Assembly (NCBI RefSeq): GCF_913773635.1
Contig: NZ_CAJYGQ010000006.1
Coordinates: 124,001 to 188,000, forward strand
Reading direction: 5' to 3'
Length of the DNA: 64,000 nt
Origin: an uncultured Mucilaginibacter sp.
GTDB lineage: Bacteria > Bacteroidota > Bacteroidia > Sphingobacteriales > Sphingobacteriaceae
Part shown: positions 9,505 to 17,883 of the stretch, one piece after another
Layout: every line of letters begins with the position of its first letter
Numbering within the stretch: the first letter of the stretch is position 1
Notes under the pieces: model-generated
What the model saw: only the letters and a program-made list of their open reading frames with translations
Told to the model about the DNA's origin: nothing
Database searches by the model: none
Position numbers and translations under genes: made by a program

Positions 9505-9660
9505 AGTAAATGCTTAAGGCATTGCTGCCAGGTAATTAAAAGATTGATTTTTGTAGCACGGCTATTCCAAAGGGCTATGTTGGACGTGAGTCCATCAAAT
9601 ACCTCGAGGTTGTATCTCTGGCAACCAAAATTTTGACATTGCACGCAAATACAAGCAAGC
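9505..9660 (-). promoter_or_regulatory. Putative structured 5' leader of the receptor operon
   Basis: The 294-base gap between the receptor and the upstream small gene contains several compact hairpins on the minus strand. They are GGTTG/CAACC (9608-9626), TGGAC/GTCCA with a 4-base loop (9581-9594), TAGC/GCTA (9555-9565), and GGCA-GCAA-TGCC with a GNRA-type loop (9518-9529). A further GCAT/ATGC pair overlaps the start codon. A near-match to a -7 box (TGTATTTG) lies around 9645-9652. I do not recognise a known riboswitch class. The density of hairpins suggests an RNA element, but pairing alone could arise by chance. The rest of the gap, 9661-9798, shows nothing I can name. Confidence 0.3.
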
Positions 9661-9798
9661 AATATTCCCTGCTTGAGAGCGAATAAAAATGACGCTAATG
9701 AAGGCTTGTAAATTTCCCCGCACTGTCAGTCACAAAACTTCTACTGAGATGACATTAATGATTGAGGAATCAACCAATAACCGTAAAAAGAAAGAATA

Positions 9799-10170
9799 CT
9801 ATGCTTGCCGTGGAGGGCGAAGAAGGGATTGGCTTACTTGCTGCGGAACCATGGCCTGGTAACGCATAGGGAACGATTGCAGCAATTGGGCATGAAACTC
9901 AAACTCAAAGCTAACCGTAACGCAGGCATCCTGAAACAAGCTTTTTTGAATCTGGCGTTCGGCACTGCGTTCTTTTTCCTCGGCCTGTTTAATCTTTTTC
10001 ATTAAAAAACAGCGGCCGTTACAATGCATCCAGGGCTTATCGCGGTTTTCGCAAAGCTTTTCGGCAATGTATTTTTGGTTAGCTTCGTAACCTGCGTAAA
10101 TAAACAGCCGCGAAAAATTGGCTGTTACCGTTAGGCAGATGAGCAGTAAGGCTACAAAGCGTTTTAACAT
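9799..10170 (-). CDS. Small exported protein with three conserved-looking cysteines
   Basis: This is a 123-residue protein with an N-terminal hydrophobic segment (residues 3-18, RFVALLLICLTVTANF) that may be a signal or anchor. A charged region follows with Cys at 40, 50 and 54 in CENRDKPWMHCNGRC, then a basic helix (FLMKKIKQAEEKERSAERQIQKS). I recognise no named family. The Cys/Met/His-rich patch and its place upstream of the metal-receptor cluster suggest metal binding, which is inference. The ATG at 10170 gives the cleanest signal; a longer reading from 10206 adds 12 residues. Confidence 0.65.
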   Translation of the reverse strand: MLKRFVALLLICLTVTANFSRLFIYAGYEANQKYIAEKLCENRDKPWMHCNGRCFLMKKIKQAEEKERSAERQIQKSLFQDACVTVSFEFEFHAQLLQSFPMRYQAMVPQQVSQSLLRPPRQA

Positions 10171-10222
10171 TGCCGCAAAACTAAGGCTTATGCGGTAGCC
10201 TTGCAAACCAATTTTGCTTTTA

Positions 10223-10675
10223 TTACCGGGTATAAAATATGTAATCGGTTGATGGAAGCTCCTTTATACCGGCTTTTTTAAGTTCCTGCCCAACTTGCGC
10301 ACGGTGATGAGTGCCATGATTAATTACATGCGTTAGGATATCAATAAGTTTGTTTGTGTATTGCACACCCTTGGTTGTTGTATAAGTGATAGGTTTTTCA
10401 AAGTCTTCGGTACTTAAGTTTTCAATATAGTTAATCCATTGTGTATGGTTTTCTTCCATAATGTACTTCAACTGCACCGCCTGCCAATCGGGCCAAACTG
10501 TTAAACCGGCGGCATCGTCTTTACGGCACCTTGATAGCCATACTTGTTGTGCGCCTAGAATATGCGCAGTAAGTTTTACAGCTTTGTCGGGTTCATTGCT
10601 TTGAAATAAAAGATCGAGCATTTGCAAGTTGCTATGCAAATCGTAATTAAACAGGTTGATGAAATGGGTTTTCAT
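10223..10675 (-). CDS. DinB family protein
   Basis: This 150-residue protein has the four-helix-bundle pattern of the DinB/YfiT superfamily. A first histidine lies near residue 43 (HILGAQQVWLSRC) and a pair lies in HVINHGTHHRAQVGQEL near 115-130, matching the metal-binding His triad of the family. Known members include bacillithiol S-transferases and damage-inducible proteins of unclear function. It is divergently arranged with lysA across a gap of about 110 bases. The substrate cannot be read from the sequence. Confidence 0.87.
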   Translation of the reverse strand: MKTHFINLFNYDLHSNLQMLDLLFQSNEPDKAVKLTAHILGAQQVWLSRCRKDDAAGLTVWPDWQAVQLKYIMEENHTQWINYIENLSTEDFEKPITYTTTKGVQYTNKLIDILTHVINHGTHHRAQVGQELKKAGIKELPSTDYIFYTR

Positions 10676-10787
10676 ATCAAAATGTAGGTTGTACCGGCAA
10701 TAGTATGAATTTATTTGTAGTCATTTGTCCGTTTTTATTATCTTAAATATTACTTTTAGCGCTCTTAATCAAGGTAATTTAAACAGC

Positions 10788-11966
10788 ATGTTCTCAGCAC
10801 AGCATATAAACCAGTTTAATCAGCTGGAAACTCCTTTTTACTATTACGACCTTAACCTGTTGCAACAAACTGTAACGGCTTGTACCCAGGCAGCGGCGCA
10901 GTACAACTACCATGTGCATTATGCGCTTAAGGCAAACTTTAACCCTAAAGTATTACAAACCATGCAGGCTGCAGGTATTGGCGCCGATTGTGTGAGCGGT
11001 AATGAAGTCAAAGCTGCCATTGAACATGGCTTTAGTAATAACAAAGTAGTATTTGCCGGTGTAGGAAAATCTGACCGTGAAATAAATGCTGCATTGGATG
11101 CCGATATATTTTGCTTCAACGTCGAATCTGTTCAGGAATTGGTGGTTATTAATGATCTAGCTGCAGCTAAAGCAAAAACTGCACGCGTGGCTATTCGAAT
11201 TAACCCTAATGTTGATGCGCATACTCATCATTATATTACTACAGGTTTGGAAGAAAACAAGTTTGGCATAAATACCTGGCAGCTGGACGATGTACTATTC
11301 ACGCTTAAAAATTGCGCTAACCTGGAGTTTATTGGCGTGCATTTTCATGTTGGGTCGCAAATTACCAATCTTGAAGTGTTTAAAAACCTGTGTACACGCG
11401 TTAACGAGTTGCATGATTGGTTTGACAACCAGGGATTAGCTATCAAAGTATTGAATGTTGGTGGCGGTTTAGGTGTTGATTATTATAATCCAGATACCAA
11501 TTCAATTTGCGACTTTGAGAGCTACTTTAAAGTCTTTAGCGAACACCTTAAGGTAAAAGAAGGGCAGGAGGTTCACTTTGAATTGGGGCGTGCATTGGTT
11601 GCTCAAAGCGCTTCATTAATATCCAAGGTGTTATATGTTAAAAACGGGCAAAAGAAGAACTTTTTGATTTTGGATGCGGGTATGACCGAGCTTATACGCC
11701 CAATGCTGTATCAGGCCTACCATCACATTGAAAATATTAGCAAGCAACACACAGCCTATAATACAATTAATTATGATGTAGTTGGGCCTATATGCGAAAG
11801 TACTGATTGTTTCCGTACAGATGTTGCTTTGCCCGAATCGCATCGTGGAGATTTGATAGCAATGCGTACAGCGGGAGCTTACGGTGAAGTAATGGCTTCG
11901 GGCTATAACCTACGCGATAGGGTACAAAGCGTATATTCACAACCTGAACAGGTTGAGGTAGTATAA
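10788..11966 (+). CDS. lysA: Diaminopimelate decarboxylase
   Basis: This 392-residue PLP enzyme catalyses the last step of lysine synthesis, meso-diaminopimelate to lysine plus CO2. The Schiff-base lysine is K48 in HYALKAN. The HFHVGSQI segment, the glycine-rich phosphate-binding GGGLGVDY, and the GPICESTDCF motif that carries the active-site cysteine from the partner subunit are all present. The fold type III barrel comes first and the beta domain follows. I start it at the ATG at 10788; a longer reading from a TTG at 10725 adds residues unlike the family. Confidence 0.95.
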   Translation: MFSAQHINQFNQLETPFYYYDLNLLQQTVTACTQAAAQYNYHVHYALKANFNPKVLQTMQAAGIGADCVSGNEVKAAIEHGFSNNKVVFAGVGKSDREINAALDADIFCFNVESVQELVVINDLAAAKAKTARVAIRINPNVDAHTHHYITTGLEENKFGINTWQLDDVLFTLKNCANLEFIGVHFHVGSQITNLEVFKNLCTRVNELHDWFDNQGLAIKVLNVGGGLGVDYYNPDTNSICDFESYFKVFSEHLKVKEGQEVHFELGRALVAQSASLISKVLYVKNGQKKNFLILDAGMTELIRPMLYQAYHHIENISKQHTAYNTINYDVVGPICESTDCFRTDVALPESHRGDLIAMRTAGAYGEVMASGYNLRDRVQSVYSQPEQVEVV

Positions 11967-12199
11967 GGTCATCAAAACTTAATGTGCCGTTAATATTTGC
12001 CTTCTTATCTTGGTATCAACAAATCACCGGGACACATGAAAGCATTACAATTCATTAAAGACGTGCTAATTAATCTGCAAGACCTTTTAATATTACGCAG
12101 CTTAAAATCGTCTTTTATTCATTAATGGTTATTTGCAAATATTTGCGTTATCCATTTAGTTCGAACAATTTTGCCCCTGCAATGGTTGGGGTTTGTTAA
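11967..12199. other. Intergenic region with a 29-codon ORF
   Basis: This is a 233-base gap between lysA and the GH1 gene. It contains an ATG-initiated 29-codon ORF on plus (12036-12125, beginning MKALQFIKDV) preceded by a TATCTTGG sequence (12006-12013) close to the local -7 consensus. There is no clear ribosome-binding site and no recognisable family, so I do not call it a gene. No terminator-like hairpin with a T-run is obvious. Confidence 0.3.
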
Positions 12200-13555
12200 A
12201 TGGATACTCATACTACTGCACAGTTGTTTACTAAACACTCGTTTGGCCCTGGCTTTAGCTGGGGCGTTTCTACGGCTGCTTTCCAAACCGAGGGAGCTTG
12301 CCTTGCCGATGGTAAGTCTGCTTCCATTTGGGATGAATTTACCGGCAGGAAAGGCAAGGTGCATGGTAATCAAAATGCTCAAACAGCTTGTGATTTTTAC
12401 CATCGGTACAAGCAGGACATTGACGTTATAAAGCAGCTCAATATTCCTAATTTTCGTTTTTCTATTGCCTGGACACGCATTTTGCCTGATGGTACCGGCA
12501 AGGTGAACCAGGCGGGTATTGATTATTACAACAAGGTAATTGATTATTGCATTGAACAAGGTATTGAGCCATGGCTTACCGTATATCATTGGGATTTGCC
12601 GCTTTGCCTTGAGCTTAAAGGTGGCTGGACCAACCGCGAAAGCATAGAATGGTTCACAAACTTTGTAAGCGTTTGTGCCAAGGCATTTGGCAACCGTGTT
12701 AAACACTGGATGGTGATGAATGAGCCGGCCGTTTTTACAGGCGCAGGTTATTTTTTGGGTTTGCATGCGCCTGGGCGCACCGGATTAAAAAACTTTTTAC
12801 CTGCCGTACACCATGTTACCATGAGCATTGCTTCAGGTGCCAACACGTTAAGAACATTACTTCCTCAAGCTATAATTGGCAACACATTTTCCTGCTCACA
12901 TATTGAACCGCTAACTACTAAGCCGCGTGACGTAGCTGCCGCAAGCCGGGCTGATGTACTTATAAACCGGCTTTATATTGAGCCGTTGCTGGGCATGGGT
13001 TATCCTATAGCTGATTTGCCCGTGCTGCAGCGTATAGAAAAATATATAAAAGACGGTGATGAGCAAAAGCTATCATTTGATTTTGACTTTATAGGCATCC
13101 AAAACTATACGCGCGAGGTTGTTAAATACTCCATGTTTACGCCTTATATACAAGCCAAGTTGGTTGAGGCTAAAACCCGTAACGTGCCTTTGACTGAAAT
13201 GGGCTGGGAGATTTACCCCCAGGCTATTTATGAAATGGTAAAGAAGTTTAGTGCCTATCAGAAGGTAAATAATATTATCATTACCGAGAATGGTTCGGCT
13301 TTTAAAGACACCGTTACCGGTGATACCATTGAAGATGTTTTACGCATACAATATTTGCATGATAACTTACAGCAGGTACTAAAGGCTAAGCAGGAAGGGT
13401 ATCCGGTAAATGGTTATTTTGTGTGGACGCTTACTGATAACTTTGAGTGGGCGGAAGGTTACCGCCCGAGGTTTGGACTTGTGCACATTAACTTTGATAC
13501 GCAGGAACGTATTATTAAAAATTCGGGTTATTGGTACCGGGATTTTTTAAAGTAG
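12200..13555 (+). CDS. Glycoside hydrolase family 1 beta-glucosidase-like enzyme
   Basis: This is a 451-residue GH1 (beta/alpha)8 barrel enzyme with no signal peptide, so it is probably cytoplasmic. The family signature near the N-terminus is present (FSWGVSTAAFQTEG, 19-32). The acid/base glutamate is E175 in MNEP and the nucleophile is E363 in ITENGSA. YFVWTLTDNFEWAEGY supplies the conserved aglycone/glycone site tryptophans. Members hydrolyse beta-glucosides, beta-galactosides or phospho-sugars; the exact sugar is not determinable here. It stands alone rather than in a polysaccharide utilisation locus. Confidence 0.93.
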   Translation: MDTHTTAQLFTKHSFGPGFSWGVSTAAFQTEGACLADGKSASIWDEFTGRKGKVHGNQNAQTACDFYHRYKQDIDVIKQLNIPNFRFSIAWTRILPDGTGKVNQAGIDYYNKVIDYCIEQGIEPWLTVYHWDLPLCLELKGGWTNRESIEWFTNFVSVCAKAFGNRVKHWMVMNEPAVFTGAGYFLGLHAPGRTGLKNFLPAVHHVTMSIASGANTLRTLLPQAIIGNTFSCSHIEPLTTKPRDVAAASRADVLINRLYIEPLLGMGYPIADLPVLQRIEKYIKDGDEQKLSFDFDFIGIQNYTREVVKYSMFTPYIQAKLVEAKTRNVPLTEMGWEIYPQAIYEMVKKFSAYQKVNNIIITENGSAFKDTVTGDTIEDVLRIQYLHDNLQQVLKAKQEGYPVNGYFVWTLTDNFEWAEGYRPRFGLVHINFDTQERIIKNSGYWYRDFLK

Positions 13556-13602
13556 TAGAATTTTTCACTTACTTAAAGGCTACCTCAAACACCATTTGCA
13601 TT

Positions 13603-13962
13603 ATGATAAAGGTTGGATTATACGGCGCTGAGTTTTTTGCACGGCATGGCTACTACAGTGAAGAGCAAATTTTAGGTAACCGTTTTGTAGTTACCATTGA
13701 AGCCACCTTCAACCCTCAACATCCTGATATAAATGACGATTTAGAGAAAACGCTTAATTACGAGCAATTATGCCAAATTGCTCATGAATACATGAAGCAC
13801 CCGCAAAAACTGCTCGAAACCGTTGCACAAGGTATGGCCAATACCATTATGGAGCAATTCCCTTATATTACTAACCTGCAGGTGGAGCTAAAGAAACTTA
13901 ACCCGCCTTTAAAAGGGCAGGTAGCAGCATCGGGCGTTACGGTATACGTTAACAATAATTAA
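13603..13962 (+). CDS. folB: Dihydroneopterin aldolase
   Basis: This 119-residue enzyme of folate synthesis converts 7,8-dihydroneopterin to 6-hydroxymethyl-dihydropterin and glycolaldehyde. It begins MIKVGLYGAEFFARHGYYSEE, the conserved N-terminal motif with the substrate-site tyrosine, and carries LNYEQLCQ and LLETVAQGMAN in the expected order. Length matches the family. The ATG at 13603 fits homologues; a longer reading from 13531 overlaps the GH1 gene. It is convergent with the thioesterase gene, overlapping it by 4 bases. Confidence 0.93.
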   Translation: MIKVGLYGAEFFARHGYYSEEQILGNRFVVTIEATFNPQHPDINDDLEKTLNYEQLCQIAHEYMKHPQKLLETVAQGMANTIMEQFPYITNLQVELKKLNPPLKGQVAASGVTVYVNNN

Positions 13963-14408
13963 TTTGTATTGGTAATCAGTCCAGGCTCGTCATAGTCAAT
14001 CATACGCTGACGCTCATTTGCAGGAATTGGCACCGATTTCAAATTAGCGTAGTCGTAACTGATGCATACTGACTTTCCTGTAGTGCAGATTTCCTCTTCA
14101 CCATCAGCATTGATTTTTACCAAAACATACATTACATCAAAGCTGCTGTTTCCTATGCGCGATGTGCGCAGGTAGCAAGCTATCTGATCATCAACCTTAA
14201 TGGGTTTGAGATAATTTACCTCAGACCGTCCCAATATTACGCCGCAACTATTAAAGTCCCATTGAGCAATTTCCTTCCAATAACTCAGGCGGGCAATTTC
14301 AAAGAAGGTTAAGTAAATGGTATTACTTACGTTTCCATAAGCATCAATATCCGAAAAGCGGATAGGTATAGGAGCTTTAAATTTATAGTTTGCTAAATTT
14401 TCAGTCAT
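13959..14408 (-). CDS. Acyl-CoA thioesterase (hotdog fold, 4HBT type)
   Basis: This 149-residue single hotdog-fold protein has the 4HBT-type motif RFSDIDAYGNVSNTIYLTFF near residues 17-36, in which the aspartate (DID) is the usual catalytic or positioning residue. The common GHVNN is here GNVSN. LDPI-like signals and a transmembrane segment are absent, so it is a cytosolic enzyme. Family members hydrolyse short or aromatic acyl-CoAs; the substrate is unknown. Its 3' end overlaps folB by 4 bases in convergent orientation. Confidence 0.87.
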   Translation of the reverse strand: MTENLANYKFKAPIPIRFSDIDAYGNVSNTIYLTFFEIARLSYWKEIAQWDFNSCGVILGRSEVNYLKPIKVDDQIACYLRTSRIGNSSFDVMYVLVKINADGEEEICTTGKSVCISYDYANLKSVPIPANERQRMIDYDEPGLITNTN

Positions 14409-14490
14409 TTTGTGTCAACTTGTCTTGTGAAAATATTTTAAAGCGACAAAAAGTCACGAAATATTTCCTTTTTAAATGTTTTTAAGCGTT

Positions 14491-14515
14491 GGTATACCGC
14501 TTGTATAGGTACCTA
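14491..14515. promoter_or_regulatory. Paired palindromes upstream of hsp20
   Basis: Two perfect palindromes, GGTATACC (14491-14498) and TAGGTACCTA (14506-14515), lie 38-62 bases upstream of the hsp20 start codon. Their position suits an operator or a promoter-proximal site for heat-shock control. No known CIRCE or HAIR element is recognisable. This is positional inference only. Confidence 0.3.
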
Positions 14516-14552
14516 CGAAATTAATAAAAAGAAACTTTTGGAGGATATAAAA

Positions 14553-14993
14553 ATGACTTTAGTGAAATTTAACAACGGACACAGAAAACCAGCAGTTGCA
14601 CCTCGTTTTATTGATGTGTTTGATTCAATTTTCAATGATCAGTTTTTGAACACGGCTAACATAGCGAAAATACCGGCAGTAAACATTACCGAATCAGAAG
14701 CTGCGTTTGATATTGAATTTGCGGTACCTGGTTTGCAAAAAGAAGATTTTAAAATAAACGTTGAGAAAAACGTTTTGACGGTAGCTGCCGAGGTAAAACA
14801 GGAAGAAGCTACAGAAAGTAAAAAATACAGCAAAAAGGAATTTAGCTATAACTCATTCAACCGTTCATTTACCCTGCCTGAAACTGTTGACCAAAACAAC
14901 ATTGAGGCAGCATATACCAACGGTATATTGAAGTTAACAATAGCTAAAAAAGAAGAAGCTAAGTTACAAGCACGCGAAATTGCAGTGAAGTAA
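14553..14993 (+). CDS. Small heat-shock protein, Hsp20/alpha-crystallin family
   Basis: This 146-residue ATP-independent chaperone binds unfolding proteins. The alpha-crystallin domain spans about residues 40-135, with AVPGLQKEDFKINVEKNVLTV and the final GILKLTI strand. An I-x-V motif (IAV) near the C-terminus can dock onto neighbouring subunits. The ATG at 14553 is preceded by a GGAGG ribosome-binding site at 14540-14544, rare in this genome and a sign of strong translation. A TTG upstream at 14538 overlaps that site and is rejected as start. Confidence 0.95.
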   Translation: MTLVKFNNGHRKPAVAPRFIDVFDSIFNDQFLNTANIAKIPAVNITESEAAFDIEFAVPGLQKEDFKINVEKNVLTVAAEVKQEEATESKKYSKKEFSYNSFNRSFTLPETVDQNNIEAAYTNGILKLTIAKKEEAKLQAREIAVK

Positions 14994-15041
14994 TCAAGCA
15001 AAGAATGTTTTCATAAGTTAAGTGTTGGTTTAGTTTAGATT

Positions 15042-15074
15042 AAAGCCGCCTCTGTTTACAGGGCGGCTTTTTTT
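15042..15074 (+). terminator. Rho-independent terminator after hsp20
   Basis: The stem AAAGCCGCC / GGCGGCTTT with an 11-base loop is followed by a run of seven T. It lies about 50 bases past the hsp20 stop and is a textbook intrinsic terminator. Confidence 0.92.
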
Positions 15075-15082
15075 ATATTTCG

Positions 15083-15172
15083 AGCCGGAATTTTAAGAAT
15101 TAATCGGATTGTAAGAGTTTATAACAGTAGATAAGTAAACCTGGCATTTATAAAATTTTTAAAATTCCGGCT
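15083..15172. repeat. Inverted repeat between hsp20 terminator and yajQ
   Basis: AGCCGGAATTTTAA (15083-15096) is repeated as its exact complement TTAAAATTCCGGCT (15159-15172), 62 bases apart. It lies just beyond the yajQ stop codon. The long loop makes a simple terminator unlikely; it may be a small dispersed repeat or a long-range transcript structure. Confidence 0.4.
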
Positions 15173-15182
15173 TGAATATTTT

Positions 15183-15674
15183 CTAAGCTCTCATATTTAT
15201 GTATTGTAAAGGCTGACCAAAATCTTCGCCGCGGCATACGCTTATTACGGCCTGCAGGTCGTCAATTTTTTTACCTTGAACGCGTACCTGGTCGTCCATA
15301 ATAGAAGCCTGAACCTTTAAGCCGCTGTCTTTAATTTTTTTAACAATTTTTTTAGCAACCTCTTTATCAACGCCTTCTTTAATGCTGATCTCTTTTCTGA
15401 TCATGTTGCCTGAGGCATATTCTTCTTTTCCAAAGTCAAGGGCCTTAGGGTCTAAACCTTGTTTTACCATACGGCTTATAATAGCATCCTGAATAGCTTT
15501 CAGGCGCATATCATTTTCAGTAACTACGGTTAGCTGGTTTGTTTTTTTATCATGGTCAACAGTGCTTTTTGAGTCGTTAAAGTCATAACGGTTTAAAATT
15601 TCTTTTTTAGCGTTATTTATGGCGTTATCAAGCGTTTGAGCATCTATTTTACTTACAATATCAAATGATGGCAT
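15183..15674 (-). CDS. yajQ: YajQ family nucleotide-binding protein
   Basis: This 163-residue protein belongs to the YajQ family, two ferredoxin-like half domains that bind nucleotides; some members bind cyclic di-GMP. The hallmark N-terminus (MPSFDIVSKID) and the C-terminal VQGKKIDDLQ-AVI region are present, as is FDFNDSKS-like NRYDFNDSKSTV near residues 27-42. It stands as a single minus-strand gene. Whether it binds cyclic di-GMP here cannot be read from the sequence. Confidence 0.93.
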   Translation of the reverse strand: MPSFDIVSKIDAQTLDNAINNAKKEILNRYDFNDSKSTVDHDKKTNQLTVVTENDMRLKAIQDAIISRMVKQGLDPKALDFGKEEYASGNMIRKEISIKEGVDKEVAKKIVKKIKDSGLKVQASIMDDQVRVQGKKIDDLQAVISVCRGEDFGQPLQYINMRA

Positions 15675-15825
15675 AAGGCAGTGTGTTTAATATGTGAATC
15701 GCAAAGTTAATTTTAACAGTATCTATAAACAAAACAGCTTCAAAATATATTGAAGTTAATATTATGTTAACATTTAAATAGGCAGTTTTGCGTACGCACA
15801 CGCAGAACCCCTGTGGTGTTTTTTT

Positions 15826-17883
15826 ATGGCTGATAGAACAATTCCTTTAATTAACCGAGAAATAAGCTGGTTGTACTTTAACGACCGAGTTTTACAGGAA
15901 GCGGCCGATATAACGGTTCCGCTCATTGACCGTATAAAGTTCCTTGCTATTTTCTCGTCAAACCTGGATGAGTTTTACCGTGTGAGGGTAGCCACTCTGT
16001 CAAGGCTTACCAATCTCAACGAAAAATCGAAGGCATTGTTGGGTTATAATCCTAAAAAGGTGCTTAACCAAATCAAAAGCATTGTAATAAAGCAGGAAAA
16101 AAAGTTCCATAACCTTTACGAGAATATTATCATAAAACAGCTTGCCGAAGAAAAGATATTTATTCTTAACGAGAAGCAGTTGAACGTGTCTCGCGGGGCG
16201 TTCGTAAAAAAATACTTCCGCGAAAAGCTTTTGTCAACCCTGGTGCCCATTATGCTTGAAGACGACAGGCAACTGCCTATGCTGCATGATAGGGCCATTT
16301 ATTTTCTCGTGAAACTTACCAAGGGTAAAAAAACAAGACTGGCACTTATTGAGCTGCCTAGCAACTTATCCCGCTTTCTTATACTCCCCGAAACCAATCA
16401 ATTAAAATTTATCATACTGGTTGATGATATTATCAGATACAGCCTCGAAGACATATTCTTCATTTTTGAATATGATAGCATGGAGGCTTATTCTATACAG
16501 CTTACACGCGATGCTGAGCTTGATCTTGATAAAGAGGTAAGCGAAAAGTTTATTGATGCCCTTTCAAAAAGCCTGCAAAAACGTAAGAAGGGGCGGCCAA
16601 TGCGTTTGCTGTACGATGCCGAAATGCCTGATGATATGCTTGCCCAGCTTAAACGTAAATTGGGCTTAAATACCGAAAATATGATACCGGGTAACCGCTA
16701 TCAAAATTTTAAAGATTTTATTGCTTTCCCTAATGTAGGTGGCCCCGAATTAGAGTATAAGCGTAACCGCCCTTTGTCGGTTGATGGGCTGTCGTTTGGG
16801 AAGAGCCTGATGAGTTTGGTAGCCGTTAAAGATTATCTCATCAGCACACCTTATCAGTCATATGATTATGTAATTCATTTCCTGCGTGAAGCGGCTATTG
16901 ATCCTAAAGTAGTTGAAATAAATATTTCGGTATACCGCCTTGCCGAGGATTCGCGTATTATGCACGCGCTTATTAACGCTGCCCAAAACGGTAAAAAAGT
17001 AAACTGCTTAATTGAACTGCGGGCACGTTTTGACGAGCAAAACAACATTCAGTGGACCCGTCGCCTTGAAGATGAAGGCATCAAGGTTATACATGGCGTT
17101 CCGGGTTACAAGGTGCATGCAAAAATATGCTTGGTTGTACGTATGGAGAAAGGTAAGCCCGCTTACTACGGTTGCCTTTCAACCGGCAACTTTAATGAGA
17201 AAACAGCTAATATTTATGCTGACCATACACTGCTAACCGCCAATAAAAAGCTAACGCTGGATATGCTTAGCGTATTCAGGGCTATTAACAAGGGTCAACT
17301 GGCGAAAGATATTAAGCACCTGGTAGTATCGCCGGTTGACTCACGGCCGGCTCTTTACAAGTTTATTGATACCGAGATTAATAACGCTAAGGCAGGTAAA
17401 GAGGCGTACATGATTTTAAAGATGAATAGTTTGGCTGATGAACAAATAATTGCCAAGCTATACGAAGCCAGTAACGCAGGTGTGAAAATTAGAATGCTGA
17501 TACGTGGCATGTGCTGCCTCATTCCGGGGGTAGAGGGGTACAGTAAAAATATTAAAGTTTACAGCATTGTAGATAAATACCTTGAACATGCCCGGGTGCA
17601 TGTATTTGCAAACGGGGGTAAAGAGCTGATTTATTTGACCTCGGCCGATTTTATGACCCGCAATATTGACAATAGGGTGGAAGTAGGGTTTCCTATTTAC
17701 GATGAAGATATAAAACAGGAAATTAAGGATATACTTGAAATCCAACTGCGCGACAATACCAAGTCGCGCGAGATTAACAAGAGTAATACCAACAGATACC
17801 ATCGCACCCGTACCGACACTCATCACCGTGCACAGGTGGAGATCTATGAATATTTGAAACAACTTAATACTTTAACAACTTGA
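15826..17883 (+). CDS. ppk: Polyphosphate kinase 1
   Basis: This 685-residue enzyme polymerises the terminal phosphate of ATP into polyphosphate. The N-domain begins INREISWLYFNDRVL (9-23). The phosphorylated histidine is H431 in YKVHAK, and the C-terminal LEHARVHVF histidine is kept. The second active-site histidine of the E. coli enzyme (19 residues downstream in CATCH-style alignment by eye) is here C450 in GCLSTGNFNEKT. Length is as usual for PPK1. Its stop overlaps the start of ppx by 4 bases, TTGA, so synthesis and degradation enzymes are coupled. Confidence 0.94.
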   Translation: MADRTIPLINREISWLYFNDRVLQEAADITVPLIDRIKFLAIFSSNLDEFYRVRVATLSRLTNLNEKSKALLGYNPKKVLNQIKSIVIKQEKKFHNLYENIIIKQLAEEKIFILNEKQLNVSRGAFVKKYFREKLLSTLVPIMLEDDRQLPMLHDRAIYFLVKLTKGKKTRLALIELPSNLSRFLILPETNQLKFIILVDDIIRYSLEDIFFIFEYDSMEAYSIQLTRDAELDLDKEVSEKFIDALSKSLQKRKKGRPMRLLYDAEMPDDMLAQLKRKLGLNTENMIPGNRYQNFKDFIAFPNVGGPELEYKRNRPLSVDGLSFGKSLMSLVAVKDYLISTPYQSYDYVIHFLREAAIDPKVVEINISVYRLAEDSRIMHALINAAQNGKKVNCLIELRARFDEQNNIQWTRRLEDEGIKVIHGVPGYKVHAKICLVVRMEKGKPAYYGCLSTGNFNEKTANIYADHTLLTANKKLTLDMLSVFRAINKGQLAKDIKHLVVSPVDSRPALYKFIDTEINNAKAGKEAYMILKMNSLADEQIIAKLYEASNAGVKIRMLIRGMCCLIPGVEGYSKNIKVYSIVDKYLEHARVHVFANGGKELIYLTSADFMTRNIDNRVEVGFPIYDEDIKQEIKDILEIQLRDNTKSREINKSNTNRYHRTRTDTHHRAQVEIYEYLKQLNTLTT

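Noticed and set aside
9661..9760. CCCCGCACTGTCAGTCAC-like sequence resembling part of a cobalamin riboswitch on plus
   Set aside because: The other conserved cobalamin-box segments are missing and no plus-strand gene follows within 1 kb.
10725..10787. TTG-initiated extension of lysA
   Set aside because: The added residues do not match the enzyme and the ATG at 10788 gives the normal N-terminus.
12036..12125. A 29-codon ORF upstream of the GH1 gene
   Set aside because: Only a near-match promoter (TATCTTGG) and no other support; kept as a note in the intergenic entry.
12122..12766. A 214-codon minus-strand reading frame opposite the GH1 gene
   Set aside because: It lies opposite a well-supported enzyme with intact active-site motifs, and its translation has no recognisable domain.
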